Assembly: GCA_964036315.1 (NCBI GenBank)
Contig: OZ038488.1
Span: forward strand, 68,895,842 to 68,959,841
DNA length: 64,000 nt
Direction: 5' to 3'
DNA from: Acanthosepion esculentum
Lineage: Eukaryota > Mollusca > Cephalopoda > Sepiida > Sepiidae
Shown here: piece by piece, positions 52,857 to 64,000 of the stretch
Layout of the letters: each line of letters starts with the position of its first letter
Numbering within the stretch: position 1 is the stretch's first letter
Program-made: the position numbers and the translations under genes
Notes under the pieces: generated by a model
Told to the model about the DNA's origin: nothing
What the model saw: only the letters and a program-made list of their open reading frames with translations
The model's database searches: none

Positions 52857-53967
52857 GGTCGTCTTCTTCTCCTTCTTTTTCTTCATTTCCATTTGCTATT
52901 CTTATTATTATTCCATTTTTCATTCTTTTTCTACCACTTCTTTTTCTTCGTCAGCATTTCTTTATTCAGTTCTTCTCTCTATTTCATTCTTTCATTCTTT
53001 TCTTTTTTTTCTTTTTTATTTCCATTTTTCTCTTATCTTTTTCTTCTTCATTTTCATACTTTATGCTCCATCATTATTTTAATTTTCTTATTCTTATTCT
53101 CTGCGTCGTTTTATCTTCCTGCTTAAGTTCAATTATTTTCTTTCTTATAAGAATCCTTCTTTATCTCTAAGCTAACTTGTAATTGTCTAATTCTGGTCGT
53201 CGTTTACTTTCTCGAAGTTTTCACTGTATCGCCTTTTTTCATCAGTCTTCTTCTTCCTCCTCTTCTTCTTCTTCTCCACCTCCTCTTCCTCCTCCTCCTC
53301 CTTCTTCTTCTTCTTTGCTGAAATTCTGAAAGTTAATCGCATCTCGATGCTCCCTGATCGTTATCGAACTACCCGACAAATCATCGCCAAGCATCCAATT
53401 GCATTGTAGGCAATAATATGCAAAACAATAAAGCGTCAAAAAACATTACAGATAAAAACAAGTGAACGTCCATATTCTCTCGTCAAAAGCTTTTCGGGCG
53501 TAATCCCCATCCCCAGCACAGTTTCTCTTCTGTATTTTTCCGTTCACATAGCCCGGATGTTGTCTTATTTTATCATTACCAACAGTACTATCAATTCTTT
53601 TACTCTTCTTCGTTCTTCTTTCAACTTTTGTTCATTTTCCTTTTCTTATCCCTCTCTTTAAATTCTTTATTTATTTTACTCGTCCGCTACCTTCACTTCA
53701 CTCTTCTGTCTCTTTTTCACTTTCTCTCTCAATCCTTACTTTTACATCTGTTTGCTTAAATGTCCCCTCCTCCTACGCCTCGTTATTAATCTCTCCCTCC
53801 TCCTCTACTTGATTGTCCCCTTTGTTTTTGCATCTCTACTCCTTGTCGTCATTCTTCCTTTTCTTCATGATAGTTTTTTTTGTCTCATTCTTCTCATTAT
53901 TCTTAAATTGGACCTTCATTTCTTTCACCGCTTTTATTTCTGCTCTTCACATCATTCTTCTTTCTTT

Positions 53968-53998
<31 letters not shown>

Positions 53999-54804
53999 TT
54001 CTTTATCGACTTCTCTATTTTCTTCCTATTTCTCCCCTTTTCATTTTTTCTTTTCGTTCTTTTTCATTAGTTTTTTTTTCTTTACCTTCTTATAACACTT
54101 TTTCCACTTTGTTTCTTGTCTCTTTTCTAATTCTTCCTCTCTTTCTTCTTCTTTCCTCCTGTCTTTTTTTTTATTGCCCCCCCCCCTTTTTACCTTCGTT
54201 TCCGTTTATCTTTTCCTCTTCTTACTTCTCTTCACAATCTTATTATTCTCTTTTACTTACATACTTCCTCCTCCTCCTCCTTCTTTTGCGTGCTTCCTCC
54301 TCCTCCTTCTTTCTCGTGCTTGTTCTCCTCCTCCTTTCGTATTGTTCTCGTTTGCCTTTACTTCTTTTTATTACTTGTTTTTTTGTTGTCTTTCTTCCCC
54401 TCTTTCTCACTTATATCTTCTTCCCCTTTCTCTTCATTAATCTACACTTCTACACCATCGTCTCCGTCCACTTCCATCTTTTTATCCGTCTTAACTTCTT
54501 GTTTTCCGCCTCCTTTGTCAAAATATCCTGCTCTTCGTCTCGTCTAATTTCTCTCTCTTCTACAGCTTTTTCCTCTTTTTTTCTTCTCGTCACCAATGTC
54601 CCCCTTAACCTCCTTCTTATCCTCTCACACCTTTTCTTTTTTGTCTTCCTTGTCCTTTTTAACCTTCTTTCTACATCGGCCTTTGTTTCTCTTCTATATC
54701 GTTCGACTCAGATCCCTTGAACTTATCTTCTTAGCCCACCCTTTTCCTTTTCTTCCTTTTTATCACTCCTCCGTCCTTTTTCTTTGTCATCTCATTCCCT
54801 CTTT

Positions 54805-54873
<69 letters not shown>
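52857..54873. repeat. 2-kb polypyrimidine (CT-rich) tract on the plus strand
   Basis: Strong strand asymmetry: mostly C and T for ~2 kb apart from a more normal break at 53130-53560. It includes (CTT)n-type parts (53247-53315), (TTTC)n (53958-53997) and (CT)n (54809-54873). The 322-residue plus frame at 53752-54720 is F/L/S-rich because stop codons need purines; it is not a credible gene. Confidence 0.85.
54809..54873. repeat. (CT)n microsatellite
   Basis: About 32 CT units at the end of the pyrimidine tract. Confidence 0.95.
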
Positions 54874-54876
<3 letters not shown>

Positions 54877-55309
54877 CCTACATACATCTATAACTGCTTT
54901 TCTTACAAAATATATCACCAAAAGTTATTTGAAATTCTAATTTTTTTAAGTTGTTGGTTCTCTTCTGCTATATCCTTTTTCGATTCATTTCCTAACTCGA
55001 TGAGTAACTAGGGTTTGCCTGAGATAGATGCACAATCACCACGAACGCCTCTGGACAGCTTTCGGGACGGAGAAAGACTGAGATTTCGAATAGTAATAAT
55101 TAAAGCAAAAAAGCGAATCATTTACAGTTGGCGCAACATAATCTTCTTACAAAATTTTCTATATAACTTTTTGCAAGAATCAGTTAAAAAATATAATACA
55201 TATATATTATATTTCAAATATAAAATCATCGATCTTTGCATAACTGCTGATAAGTCTCCTCGGCGGAGGGTAATGTTTAACGAGCTAGTTTAGAAAACCA
55301 TTATTATTA
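54874..55309. other. No gene seen
   Basis: AT-rich spacer. Confidence 0.4.
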
Positions 55310-55480
55310 CAGTGTAACCCGGATATAAGAGAGTTGTCGGGACCGGAGAAGAAGTCTCTTATATCAGGGTTTCTCTTATATCTGGGTTTGGTCCATTATA
55401 TATATATTAACACAGGCTCTAATTTGGGACCAGAGAAAATCTCTCTTATATCCGGGTTTCTCTTATATCCGGTTACATTG
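55310..55480. mobile_element. pogo-like MITE
   Basis: A 171-bp element with TIRs CAGTGTAACCCGGATATAAG (left) and its inverse ending CCGGTTACATTG (right), flanked by TA on both sides. CAGT ends with TA duplication fit the pogo/Tigger branch of Tc1-mariner. The phrase 'ctcttatatc(c/t)gggttt' recurs four times inside, so the ends are reiterated inwards. No frame. Confidence 0.78.
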
Positions 55481-55799
55481 TATAAAGTAAGATTGAACCG
55501 CAATGGTTGACCCACATTTGAGGTTTTGTCCTAGACTAAATTCAAATTTATAGAAGTATTCTTCACCGTGGAATTAATGGTTAACGAGCTAGTCTAGTAG
55601 CCTATTACAATTGTATAGTTCGCTGAATTCACATTAGGTGTCTTGAGCGTTAGCAAACAACTCTAGGCATCTTAAGGTAAAGTAATAATTAACGAGCTCA
55701 TTACTATGTAGTTAGTTCGATCCTCTTTGGGTTCCCCACATTTAAGATTTTGAATTAAACTAAATAAAACTTGGTGAGGTAAATATTGATGAGCTACTG

Positions 55800-55997
55800 A
55801 GTAAGGATTAATGGCAGTTGGACTAATGTCCTCATCTTTACTGTCTGAATTTCTGGGATGAGGAGTTATTTTTTTTACTCTTGTACACATTTTGTTGCAG
55901 TAATCACAGTGCTTCGGTTGTTGTGACCGCTGGCCTTCGTCAGATGTATATCGATCCATGTAACCTAGAGGGAATTCCCTACTGAACCCTATATTTA
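55800..55997 (-). mobile_element. Penelope-like remnant with hammerhead-like core
   Basis: Minus strand near 55940-55890: CTGACGA (fits CUGANGA), a weak stem II, then GAAG and a decayed stem III. The right flank 'gggaattccctactgaaccc' matches the 49.45-kb remnant. The 150-bp tandem array begins directly after it. Confidence 0.5.
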
Positions 55998-57062
55998 ATC
56001 TACGGGCATAGATTGATCTCGTTTGGCTGATCATGTCTAGAGACACCTCACCTAGTTGTTATTTAGTACTGCACATTTATTGCTCGCCTCGTTTCCACTG
56101 AGTCTCATATAACGTTTCAACCGGTGATCCGTGTGACCTTTATTATATAATCTACGGGCGTAGATTGATCTCCTTCCGCTGACCCTGTCTAAGGATATCT
56201 TGTCTAGTTCTTATTTAGTACTGCTCAGTAATTACTCGCCCCGTTTCCACTGAGTTTCATATCATAATGTTTCAACCGTCAATACAGGCGATCTTTATAT
56301 AATCTACGGGCGTAGATTGATCTCGTTCCGCTGACCCTGTCTAGGGATATCTCGTCTAGTTCTTATTTAGTACTGCTCAGTAATTGCAGGCCCTATTTCC
56401 ACTGAGCCATAACGTTTCAACCTTCAATACAGGTTATCTTAATATAATCTAAGGGCGTAGATTGCTCTCATTCCACTGACCCTGTCTAAGTTTATCTCGT
56501 CTAGTTCTTATTTAGTACTGCTCAGTAATTGCACGCCCCGTTTCCACTGAGTCTCATATCATAACGTTTCAACCGTCAATCCGAGTGACCTTTATATAAT
56601 CGAGAGGCGTGGACCGATCTCGCTTTTCATCTAGTTCTTATGTAGTACTACTCAGTTACTGTCTGCCTCCTTTGCCCATCACTGAGATTGAAGAAAAATT
56701 AAATGTAATAAAAAGAATAAAGAACGCGTCTGCAGTTTACAGTTTGAAAATTTGGATTCTACTAATGTGTTATGGGATTCTAAACATTTGTTTAACCCTG
56801 TCGAAAAATCAGCACAAGTACGAATTTTATTTTTCTTTACATCCATTGCTGGTGTTGTCCATCTTGAATAATCATTGTTTTCAATTACGCCTATTTTTTC
56901 AAGTCTGGATCATAACGTTTCAAACGTCGATCTGAGTAACCTTAATATAATCTACGGGCGTAGACTGATCTCGTTTGGCTGACCCTGTCTCGGGATATCT
57001 CGTCTAGTTCTTATTTAATACTGTTCAGTTATTACTCGCCCTCTTTACATTGAGTCCAAGTA
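55998..57062 (+). repeat. ~150-bp satellite-like array, six units
   Basis: Units begin 'atctacgggcgtagattgat' at 55998, 56150, 56302, 56447, 56599 and 56950, giving periods of 152, 152, 145, 152 and 351. Each holds 'tctagttcttatttagtact', 'tttccactgagtctcatat' and 'aacgtttcaaccgtcaat'. The fifth unit carries a ~210-bp insertion (about 56690-56905). The last unit is truncated near 57062. Confidence 0.92.
56690..56905. other. Insertion inside the fifth satellite unit
   Basis: About 210 bp of unrelated AT-rich sequence (starts 'tgaagaaaaattaaatgtaa', ends before 'ctggatcataacgtttcaaa'). No TIRs or target duplication could be seen, and no family is known. Confidence 0.6.
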
Positions 57063-60002
57063 CACACTCCCCGGCCCAGTGATTGAACAAACGCTTAGGA
57101 TGTGACTAAATTCACTAATGCTTTCAGCCACTCGGCTGCTGTCACACATATGGGAAACTAAAAATATTTAATCAATGTAGAAGTTTTATTTTATTTGTTT
57201 TCTCGTGTGTTTGTTTTTAAGGAGATGGAATATTACACTGATATTATTTGCAACTTGTTTACATTGTTTATTTGTTTGTTTTTGTCAGGAACCAAACCGG
57301 CAATTTAAACTACAAAACACGCGTACATTTTCGCTTATTCGTATGCGCAGGTCTAAAACGAGCTCATATGCGCGCGTATGTTTATATTTACGCACGAGTT
57401 TGTCTCCGAGTCGGCTGATTCTTCATTCGACTTCGTCTCATGGTTATCCTATTAGCTTAATTAGCCTTCTTGTTTTTAATATTCATGTATTTCTCTCTTT
57501 CTTTTTCTTTTCTTAAATTGTCTATTTGCACCCTGAAGGATAACTCTATCTCACCCGTTCAACAACTCCACCCTGCGCTAATAAACAGATGACTAACAAT
57601 CTATCTGCAGAAGCAATTGGAATTGTCATGGAGCCGTAGTCGTTTCGTAATTTAAATCGTGCCAGAGATTATGGTTCATATTGAGATGAGAAAAAAAATC
57701 GAAATTTTGAAAGTTACTGTATTTGGTGTCATACGGGCTAGCTTTTTCTCCATATATTAAAATATGAGTACTTGCGATGTATCTGTCGACACGTTTTAAA
57801 TTAATTTTCCAACTGTTTCACAAATACAGATGTGTAAAAATATACAATTTGTTTCTTAGATTATATTTATTTCTCCAAATAACAAACATTAATCGTATTA
57901 TTTAGGTGGCATGAACGCCACAATTGCCTGCGATATGGCGTCGAATGGGTCGGCTCCATTGGGGAGTCGCCTTCTCCACATGAACTCAGCCAGGTTGATC
58001 TCAGCCAGATCTCATGATGATGTCGTGCAGTTCCTCGGTGACAATTATTACTCCATTTTATTGATTCCCATAAAAGTTCAATATTCTGCAGCAACGAAAT
58101 TGTATCGGTGATCAACCTTAATTAAAAGTGGTGAGAGATAATCCACAAGAAACACATTTTAAAAGGTCTTTGAAAGATAACTCACAAGTACTAAAATTTG
58201 TAATAAATGCATAAAAAGACAGTTGCTAATGTGAATTTACAGTGTCATTTCATGCGCCATCTTTTTTTTTTTTTGCAGAAATTGGAGTTGGGTGTCTTAG
58301 ATGCCATAATATGCAATGATTTTCAAGACAAGTAAGGCTTTTCCGTTTCGGATATTGGTGCTACACATTCTTCATAACCTAATTTTCTTATTATTCTTGT
58401 ACTGTACTAAACTAAGCTTAATAAGAAAAATCGTTTTTTTTTATCGGTTACATAGTTGCGTATTTACCACTGGTGTTCATGATAGGGAGCCTTGTACCAC
58501 ACTAGGCCAAGCTCAAAAAATAAGCTTTAATTTGCTATGCAATGTTAGTCAAGTTTTCATTAAAAAAATTTATTTTTCGTGCGTAATATTTGTATTTACT
58601 TCTGGACTCCGTTAAAATCAAGTAAACCGAATTGAATGGTATGTAGTTTCGGGTCTTTCTTCGAACTTTCCAGCTTCTTCGCGAAATAATGTGTGGGGTT
58701 TCTTTTCTCCTCTCATAGAATGGGCGTCCATAAAACTTTCTGCAACCTAGTTGTCTCGTGTGTGTATATCTCAAGTTAAGCTGGGTTCACCTCTTGTTTA
58801 TGTTGGTGCACCTACCGACATACTTCTAGCTCAACCTTCGAGGTACTTAGATCGTTTGACATTCTAAGGTGACACCGAGTATAAAGCTTATTTTGGTATC
58901 TTTAACAGAGTTACCACAGATCATCTCTTAGATCAAAGTTTCTTTATGGACATTAAAATCAATTCTGTCCTGTGGTAATTCCTGTCGTGAATCACAGTTG
59001 TGCATTTCCTATTGCGACAGTGAAAAGTTTTAAACTTAGGTAAAATCGGATATTTCGAATGTTGATGTTTCAGAACAGACAGGAAATGTGTAAATCTCCC
59101 AACTTTGCTCATTTTCAATATCCTGGTTTTACTGTAGCTGGTAAAGATCTCGACGATGGCAAGGATCTGTTGACCCTATAAAAATTAGGCTAGACGCGTC
59201 TACATATAAAAGATAGAACATCAGCAATTGTTGGTCTCCTGAGAATTTGTGACTGAAAAATCCTACCCTCAAAGACTAGATTTCACGGCTGGAGATAAGT
59301 TTCCTGAATTACTTTGATTTAACATTGTCTTGCTGATTTTTTTTAAAGATGAAGTCGTGATTCGGAGTAATTACCTCGTTTTTGCTTTTTGAATCGATCG
59401 CAACAGTTCCAACCATATAACATTTCTTTACAATTGCATAAACTTAAAACTAATTCCAATCGGTTTCATTATACAAAAAATTGGTAAATATTGGTAATAT
59501 TTATACAAACATTGGTAAATAACAGAACGACACGTGCAGTTAAAAGAACAAGAGATATAGTCATGGTTAAAATCCACCATATTTGATGGGTAAAAAGAGA
59601 TTTCAGAAAAAATAATGGAAAAATAGGAGCGTCGACGAAGTTCAACCAGTTCCTTTGAAGATCACGGTTCAGCGTACATGTCAGACAATCTCAAATACTT
59701 TTATGAAAATGGATGAGCCGATATGTTGCAATAAAAACAAATAACTAAGAAGAGAAAATTATTTCAAGTTAAAATACTCAAAAGTACTGACTAAATTTTC
59801 TTTCCGGCATTTTATTTTGTTGTACGGGTCGTTTTAAGAGCTACAAAAATAGGAAAGTTGTGGAGAGCCATGATCACCCTTGTGCTAAAGGGACGCCGCA
59901 CATGGAAGAAAAAAATGAAACCTTTTACATTGTACGATTATAAAGAAATATGGATGAACCGAACTGATTGAGGGACTTATGAAGTAGTAGTAGTAGCAGC
60001 AG
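57063..60002. other. No gene seen in ~2.9 kb
   Basis: Mixed-composition spacer. A more GC-balanced island at 57905-58110 ('gatatggcgtcgaatgggtc', 'cttctccacatgaactcagc') has short frames in both strands and may be an unrecognised transposon piece. No splice-exon structure or known domain was found. Confidence 0.4.
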
Positions 60003-60006
60003 CAGC

Positions 60007-60037
<31 letters not shown>
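60003..60037. repeat. (AGC)(AAT)n microsatellite
   Basis: Begins as AGT/AGC triplets (59986-60006), then about 10 AAT units. Confidence 0.9.
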
Positions 60038-60040
<3 letters not shown>

Positions 60041-60044
60041 GCTC

Positions 60045-61012
60045 TGATTTTTTTTATCATTTTACCCCAAACAAGGCGGAAATGCCACTTGTACGTAGGG
60101 GGTTACAACGAGTGAAAGTGATAGAAAAGACTTAGGAGTAAGTAAAACTGTAAAAGATGAACGGGATTCAAGAAGATGACGAATGATGTTGCATTTAAAT
60201 TTTTGAAGATTATGATTATCAAGGAAGCAAGTAAACGGAGGGGAGTTCCACGGGCCGGAAACTGATGGAGTAGAAGTGACGGTTGTATTTAGCTATTTCA
60301 ACAGTAAGCGGGTGGGACCTAGATGCCAATCTAGTAATACGCTTAAGTTCATGTAGTCGAGGCACCAGAAAAGAGCTCGTCAAAGCAGTTACCATAAAAA
60401 TATTTGTAGAAAAGACAGGGAAGCCACGCCACATCGATGAGAAAGTGACTGAAGTCAAGATGACAAGTCAGGATGAATTACATTGCAGATCCTTCTTTGG
60501 ATTTTCTCAAGAACGTCGAGATGAATATCAGGAGCACCAGACCAGATATGGCGGCAGTATTATTTAATGCACGGACGAATGGTAGATTTGTAAATATGCA
60601 AGATGGACTCTGACGAGAAACATTTTCTGCCACGACAGTGACCCAATGTTCCCTTAAGTAGATGCAGCTATTAATTCGATGTAGTCGCTCCATTTCAAGA
60701 CAGTTGAAAACGTAAGGCTAAAAAGGAGCCTGGCGTCAGCCATGCTGATATCAGGCAGAAAAGTTTCTCTGTGGTTGTTAAATGAGCGCAGTTTTCTTTT
60801 GGAGGCGTTAAAATTTACAAGCCATTTCCTGCCACAGTTAATCACTGATTGGAGGTCCTTTTCAAGGACAGAAGCCAGATGTACGGAGTCGGGTAGCTGT
60901 CTACCACCCCAGACGAAACTCTGCCCTTCAGCATAGCCTCGTCTGGGTTTCTCTCTACACAGAGGTAGAGAGTATGACAAACACATTTTCGAAGTAATCC
61001 GGATAGTGATCA
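60045..61012 (-). mobile_element. LINE ORF2 remnant (CR1/Jockey-group-like)
   Basis: Minus strand: 119-residue frame at 61013-60654 with 'EGQSFVWGGRQLPDSVHLAS', 'LEKDLQSVINCGRKWLVNFN', 'ASKRKLRSFNNHRETFLPDI' and 'WSDYIELIAAST', the post-YADD thumb region. It continues to 'KKVRLYIYESI'-type and 'QRRICNVIHPDLSS' segments, and the 3' UTR at 60058-60120. The 5' end is at about 61012, where an unrelated repeat begins. Confidence 0.85.
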
Positions 61013-61017
61013 CTTAG

Positions 61018-61155
61018 ACGCCACGCTAATTCCCATATATACATTTCCTTTACCATCACGCGATCTACTTATTCAAAATGGGATCGCCTGTTTGCTCTCT
61101 AGTGATCTGTGTTCAAACTTCAATGTCGGCAGCGACACTTTATTCCTATATAACA
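61018..61155 (+). mobile_element. Second copy of the SINE-like repeat seen at 20.56 kb
   Basis: Shares 'cgctaattcccatatata', 'cgcgatctacttattc', 'gatctgtgttcaaac' and 'aatgtcggcagcgacacttt' with 20562-20730. It lies between two LINE 3' copies. Confidence 0.6.
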
Positions 61156-61810
61156 AAAACATTTCACACAAAACAAGGCAATAAACTCAAAAAGGTACAA
61201 GTGGTTACTGACAGTGAGAGACTACGAAAAAAAGAAAGCATTATTAAAGAGAGAGAAGAATAGAAGAACAGGAATTAAGAAAACAGATGGTAACGATTGA
61301 CATTGCATTCCAATTTTTGAGGATCAAAGTTGACTGGAATGCCAGAAGCCGGATGAGAGTTCTACAAGCAAAAATGTGAGAGGGGTAACTATTTGCATAG
61401 AATTTACAGTTGCATCTAGCCATTTCAACTGTAAGATGATGAGACCTTGCCGCCAATCTAGTAGTACGTTTAAATTTATAAAATCTAGGTACCAAAGTAG
61501 AAAGTTCATCATAACTATTGCCATAAACGTATTTATAGAAAAGGCCCAGAGAAGTCAGGATACCGGTAGTGTGAAAATGACTGAAGCCAAGATGTCAGGT
61601 TAGGACCAATAACATTGCATATTTTTCTTAGGATTTTATTAAGTATCTCTAAATACAAAGCAGAAACACCAAACCTGATGTGAGAGTAATATTCAATGGA
61701 TCAATGAATGGTAGATTTATCAATGTTAAATAGATTCTGGCGTGAAAGATTGTCCAGTATGACAATGAACCAATTTTTCTTGTAGCAGAAATAGCAATTA
61801 TGCATTTAAT
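61156..61810 (-). mobile_element. LINE 3' end (CR1/Jockey-group-like)
   Basis: 3' UTR 'catttcacacaaaacaaggc' at 61160, then minus-strand coding pieces 'MVPRFYKFKRTTRLAARSHH', 'LTVEMARCNCKFYANSY', and upstream DNA equivalent to 'SHTTGIRN' and 'HRRILRSIEYYSHIRFGVSA'. The 'gccgccaatctagtagtacg' site that holds SINEs in other copies is uninterrupted here (61450-61470). It is frameshifted. Confidence 0.82.
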
Positions 61811-61828
61811 AAAACATATAGTATTACA

Positions 61829-62074
61829 AAGGGTGTTTCATTAAGACGGATTATATATAAGGGTGTTTCATTAAGACGGATCAAAGTCAGCAGTAAATAA
61901 ATCAGTGCTTTTGGTGAAAATTTATTTATTTCTCTATTAGATCATGTTATTTAAGTCAAGGCAGTTATATGTAAAAAATAATATCGCCCAAATCTGAAAG
62001 AAAAAGAAAAAAATCATTAAACGCTTAAACTTAATTCATATTTAAAATCGGTTCAACTTATTGCAACACCCTTT
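61829..62074. mobile_element. Tc1/mariner-type MITE with duplicated left end
   Basis: Left TIR 'aagggtgtttcattaagacg' occurs twice (61829-61850, 61859-61880). The right end 'cttattgcaacacccttt' (62056-62073) is its imperfect inverse. TA-rich flanks. The interior (~175 bp) is non-coding. Confidence 0.65.
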
Positions 62075-62209
62075 ATATCAGATTTCTATGTCAGATTTGT
62101 ACGGATTTATACAGATTTCTATGTCAGATTTGTATAGATTTATACAGATTTAGAAAGGATAAATGGTTGAAATTAAATATCCGAGCGCAGTAAGATGTAA
62201 TTTATGAAA

Positions 62210-62285
62210 TATAGTTGATTAAATCTTTATTTTCTTGTTAACGTTTCGCTCTATGTGAGCATTTTGAAAACAACTGAAAAACTAT
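62210..62285 (-). ncRNA. Very degraded hammerhead-like hairpin
   Basis: Minus strand: GCTC-acata-GAGC stem-II-like hairpin followed by CGAAACGTTAAC, as in Penelope-type ribozymes, but the CTGANGA core reads TTCAAAA. Non-functional at best. Confidence 0.35.
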
Positions 62286-62549
62286 GAAACGATAGCGTTA
62301 GCTTGGTAATCCTGTTACTTAAGAACGCTAAGGTTAATTTGATTTTGATACCAGATTTATACGGATTTCTGTGATTTATATAGATTTATATATAAGGTTT
62401 ATAGGTTTGATATGATTTATAGAGTTTTATAGATCAGATTTATACGGATGTATACTACTGTATAAATCCGGATACATATGATTATATTTATGTATGATTA
62501 TAAATTATATATCAAATTTATAGAGTATCATATATCAGATTTATACGGC

Positions 62550-62550
<1 letters not shown>

Positions 62551-62624
<74 letters not shown>
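62551..62624. repeat. (TA)n microsatellite
   Basis: About 36 TA units. Confidence 0.95.
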
Positions 62625-62628
<4 letters not shown>

Positions 62629-62900
62629 TATACATAATTTATAATTATTATTTATACAGTATTATATATCAGATTTATACAGTATTATATATAAGATATA
62701 CACGGATATATATGGCTTATTCAGTTTTCTATATCAATTTATACGGATTTATAGTTTAATATATCAGATTTATACGGATTTATTTAATAGTAAAATATAT
62801 CCGATTTATAAGGATTTATACGATTCATGCAGTTTTAAATATAATTTTATACGGATTTATAAAAAATTATACATTTTTATATATCATACGGATTCATTTA

Positions 62901-63900
62901 TGCACCCTTGTATGTATCTACCTGCAGTTTTGGTCCTATTTGCGATCGCTCCAATCAACATGCTTGAATTTGTTAACTCAGAACGAACGCAGAGACCTGC
63001 ACTAGAACATCGCCTATAGAAAACTGACGTCAGCAGTTAATTACTTCAAATTCTGGCTGAACAAATCCCTGTAGCTGTGGTCAAAAAGAAAAGTAAACAC
63101 ATTTAGAAAATCGTTTCCCTTTTCTCGTTTGGAACAAATCATTTGTCTTACCGCCTAAGGGAGGGGTAAGGGATGGCTTTAGCCTGCATCTATACGCAGC
63201 TGCATAAATGGGTCCATCTCTTCGAGCGTAGAGTTAGTAACTAAATTTAGCTAAGGTTGGTGCAAGGTACAATAGAGTGGCGACCGGGAACTCTTGAATC
63301 TGCTATTTAATAATCTTAGCCCGAGGCTAAATAGGTGAAAAGTGAAAGGTCAAGTTGCACCAAATTTCCAAATAAGTCGAACGCACATACCTTGTAAATC
63401 AGCATTCGAATCATCGACATGTTTGCCGGAGCTTGAACATCGACCGCTGTTACGAATGAGGAAAACGTAACAACTTTGACTACTCCATCACGAGACCAAT
63501 AAACCATTAGCCTCTTGGGGGTATGCCATATAATGAAACTGTGGCAGCAATGGGTATGTCTACTACAAGATAGCCTGACGAAGTCCATCCGTCTACAAGC
63601 TTGTTTTAACTTCAAAGTTGTCCTTCGCCTAGACTAATTACCCAACCAAGGTTAAAGATCCTTTTTTTTTTTTTCATAGGCTAAAATTGAATACACTGCA
63701 GCAGCAACTGTTTGAGACTGAAACTTGGCACTGGGGTTCTTGTTCTCCATCCATCACATCCCCATTGCATAAGAGAGTTAATGTCAAAAGTCTACTTAAC
63801 GCTATAGTTGTTGTTACCGAGTAATTTCTGAATGACACATCCTGAAGTGCAACTTTACGTACAGCGCTCTGTCTAATAGTATACGGTCACCTATATTAGG
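62901..63900. other. No gene seen
   Basis: Balanced-composition spacer with a 99-residue minus-strand frame at 63316-63615 ('RLSCSRHTHCCHSFIIWHTP'), which has no recognised domain or start context. Left unassigned. Confidence 0.4.
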
Positions 63901-63902
63901 CA

Positions 63903-64000
63903 CCTCGAGGCGGTGTAATCGTTAGCAAGCTTGCCTCGCTAGAACAATTACGACTGAATAGTGAGTTCGATGGAAATTAACTTAAACTTGTTTGTTAAGC
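63903..64000 (+). mobile_element. tRNA-like SINE head, cut by window end
   Basis: 'gaggcggtgtaatcgttagc' (A-box-like) and 'gtgagttcgatggaaat' (B-box-like) are ~55 nt apart. The element runs off the window, so the family cannot be set. Confidence 0.5.

Larger units (their letters stand above)
62075..62900. repeat. Degenerate 'CAGATTTATACGGATTTATA' array with central (TA)n
   Basis: Short variable repeats (roughly 10-20 bp) of cagattta-tacggattta run for ~800 bp, interrupted by the hammerhead-like piece (62210-62340) and (TA)n at 62551-62624. Confidence 0.8.

Noticed and set aside
53752..54720. 322-residue open reading frame, the longest in the window
   Set aside because: It lies in a polypyrimidine tract where stop codons are rare. 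The product is F/L/S/P-rich low complexity with no domain, signal or codon pattern of a real gene.
57867..58115. Possible exon at 57.9-58.1 kb
   Set aside because: Balanced composition but frames on both strands are short, with no splice-site or domain support.

Overview
This window looks like intergenic or intronic DNA from a large, repeat-rich animal genome, most likely a coleoid cephalopod such as an octopus. That identification is an inference. It rests on very AT-rich sequence with dozens of long (TA)n tracts, several tRNA-derived SINE families, dense old non-LTR retrotransposon fragments, hAT and mariner debris, and Penelope-like remnants that carry hammerhead ribozyme motifs. I found no intact host protein-coding gene, tRNA gene or rRNA gene. 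Most long open frames are low-complexity translations of (TA)n, (CT)n or (ATT)n DNA, or pieces of dead transposons.

Layout. 0-5 kb: a LINE 3' end, (TA)n blocks, a 77-bp MADE1-like mariner MITE (2733-2809) and a second MITE (3719-3902). 5-7.3 kb: a minus-strand LINE with two nested SINEs. 7.6-10.4 kb: two dead mariner transposases, a SINE head and a plus-strand LINE end. 10.7-11.6 kb: Penelope-like remnants with hammerhead motifs among (TA)n. 12.8-17.3 kb: antisense remains of a LINE family with a CCHC finger and restriction-like-endonuclease-type C-terminus, plus an AT-only satellite-like block at 14.1-14.9 kb. 17.4-19.5 kb: a degenerate hammerhead, foldback DNA and a 119-bp-arm inverted repeat. 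19.65-21.1 kb: an RTE-type LINE split by a SINE-like insert. 21.3-26.1 kb: two hAT elements and a head-to-tail series of (AAT)n-tailed LINE ends. 28-30.7 kb: short tandem repeats, a young LINE end, and a 37-bp minisatellite that may sit inside a pogo-like element. 31-38.5 kb: a 5S rRNA-like unit joined to a SINE, a dead mariner, an RTE end, more LINE ends, and a 566-bp palindrome holding two mirror-image hammerheads. 38.6-50 kb: a long SINE, RTE-like ends, LINE copies and a third hammerhead foldback (47.5 kb). 51.4-52.7 kb: a second head-to-tail LINE series. 52.86-54.87 kb: a 2-kb polypyrimidine tract. 55.3-57.06 kb: a pogo-like MITE and a 150-bp tandem array. 57-64 kb: LINE ends, a MITE and degenerate AT repeats.

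The parts do not form a pathway. They record repeated insertion. The most interesting themes are (1) Penelope-like hammerhead ribozymes next to (TA)n tracts, several in inverted pairs; (2) a LINE family whose copies stack head to tail on (TAA)n tails, which suggests microsatellite-targeted insertion; and (3) a 5S-derived sequence placed directly upstream of a tRNA-derived SINE.
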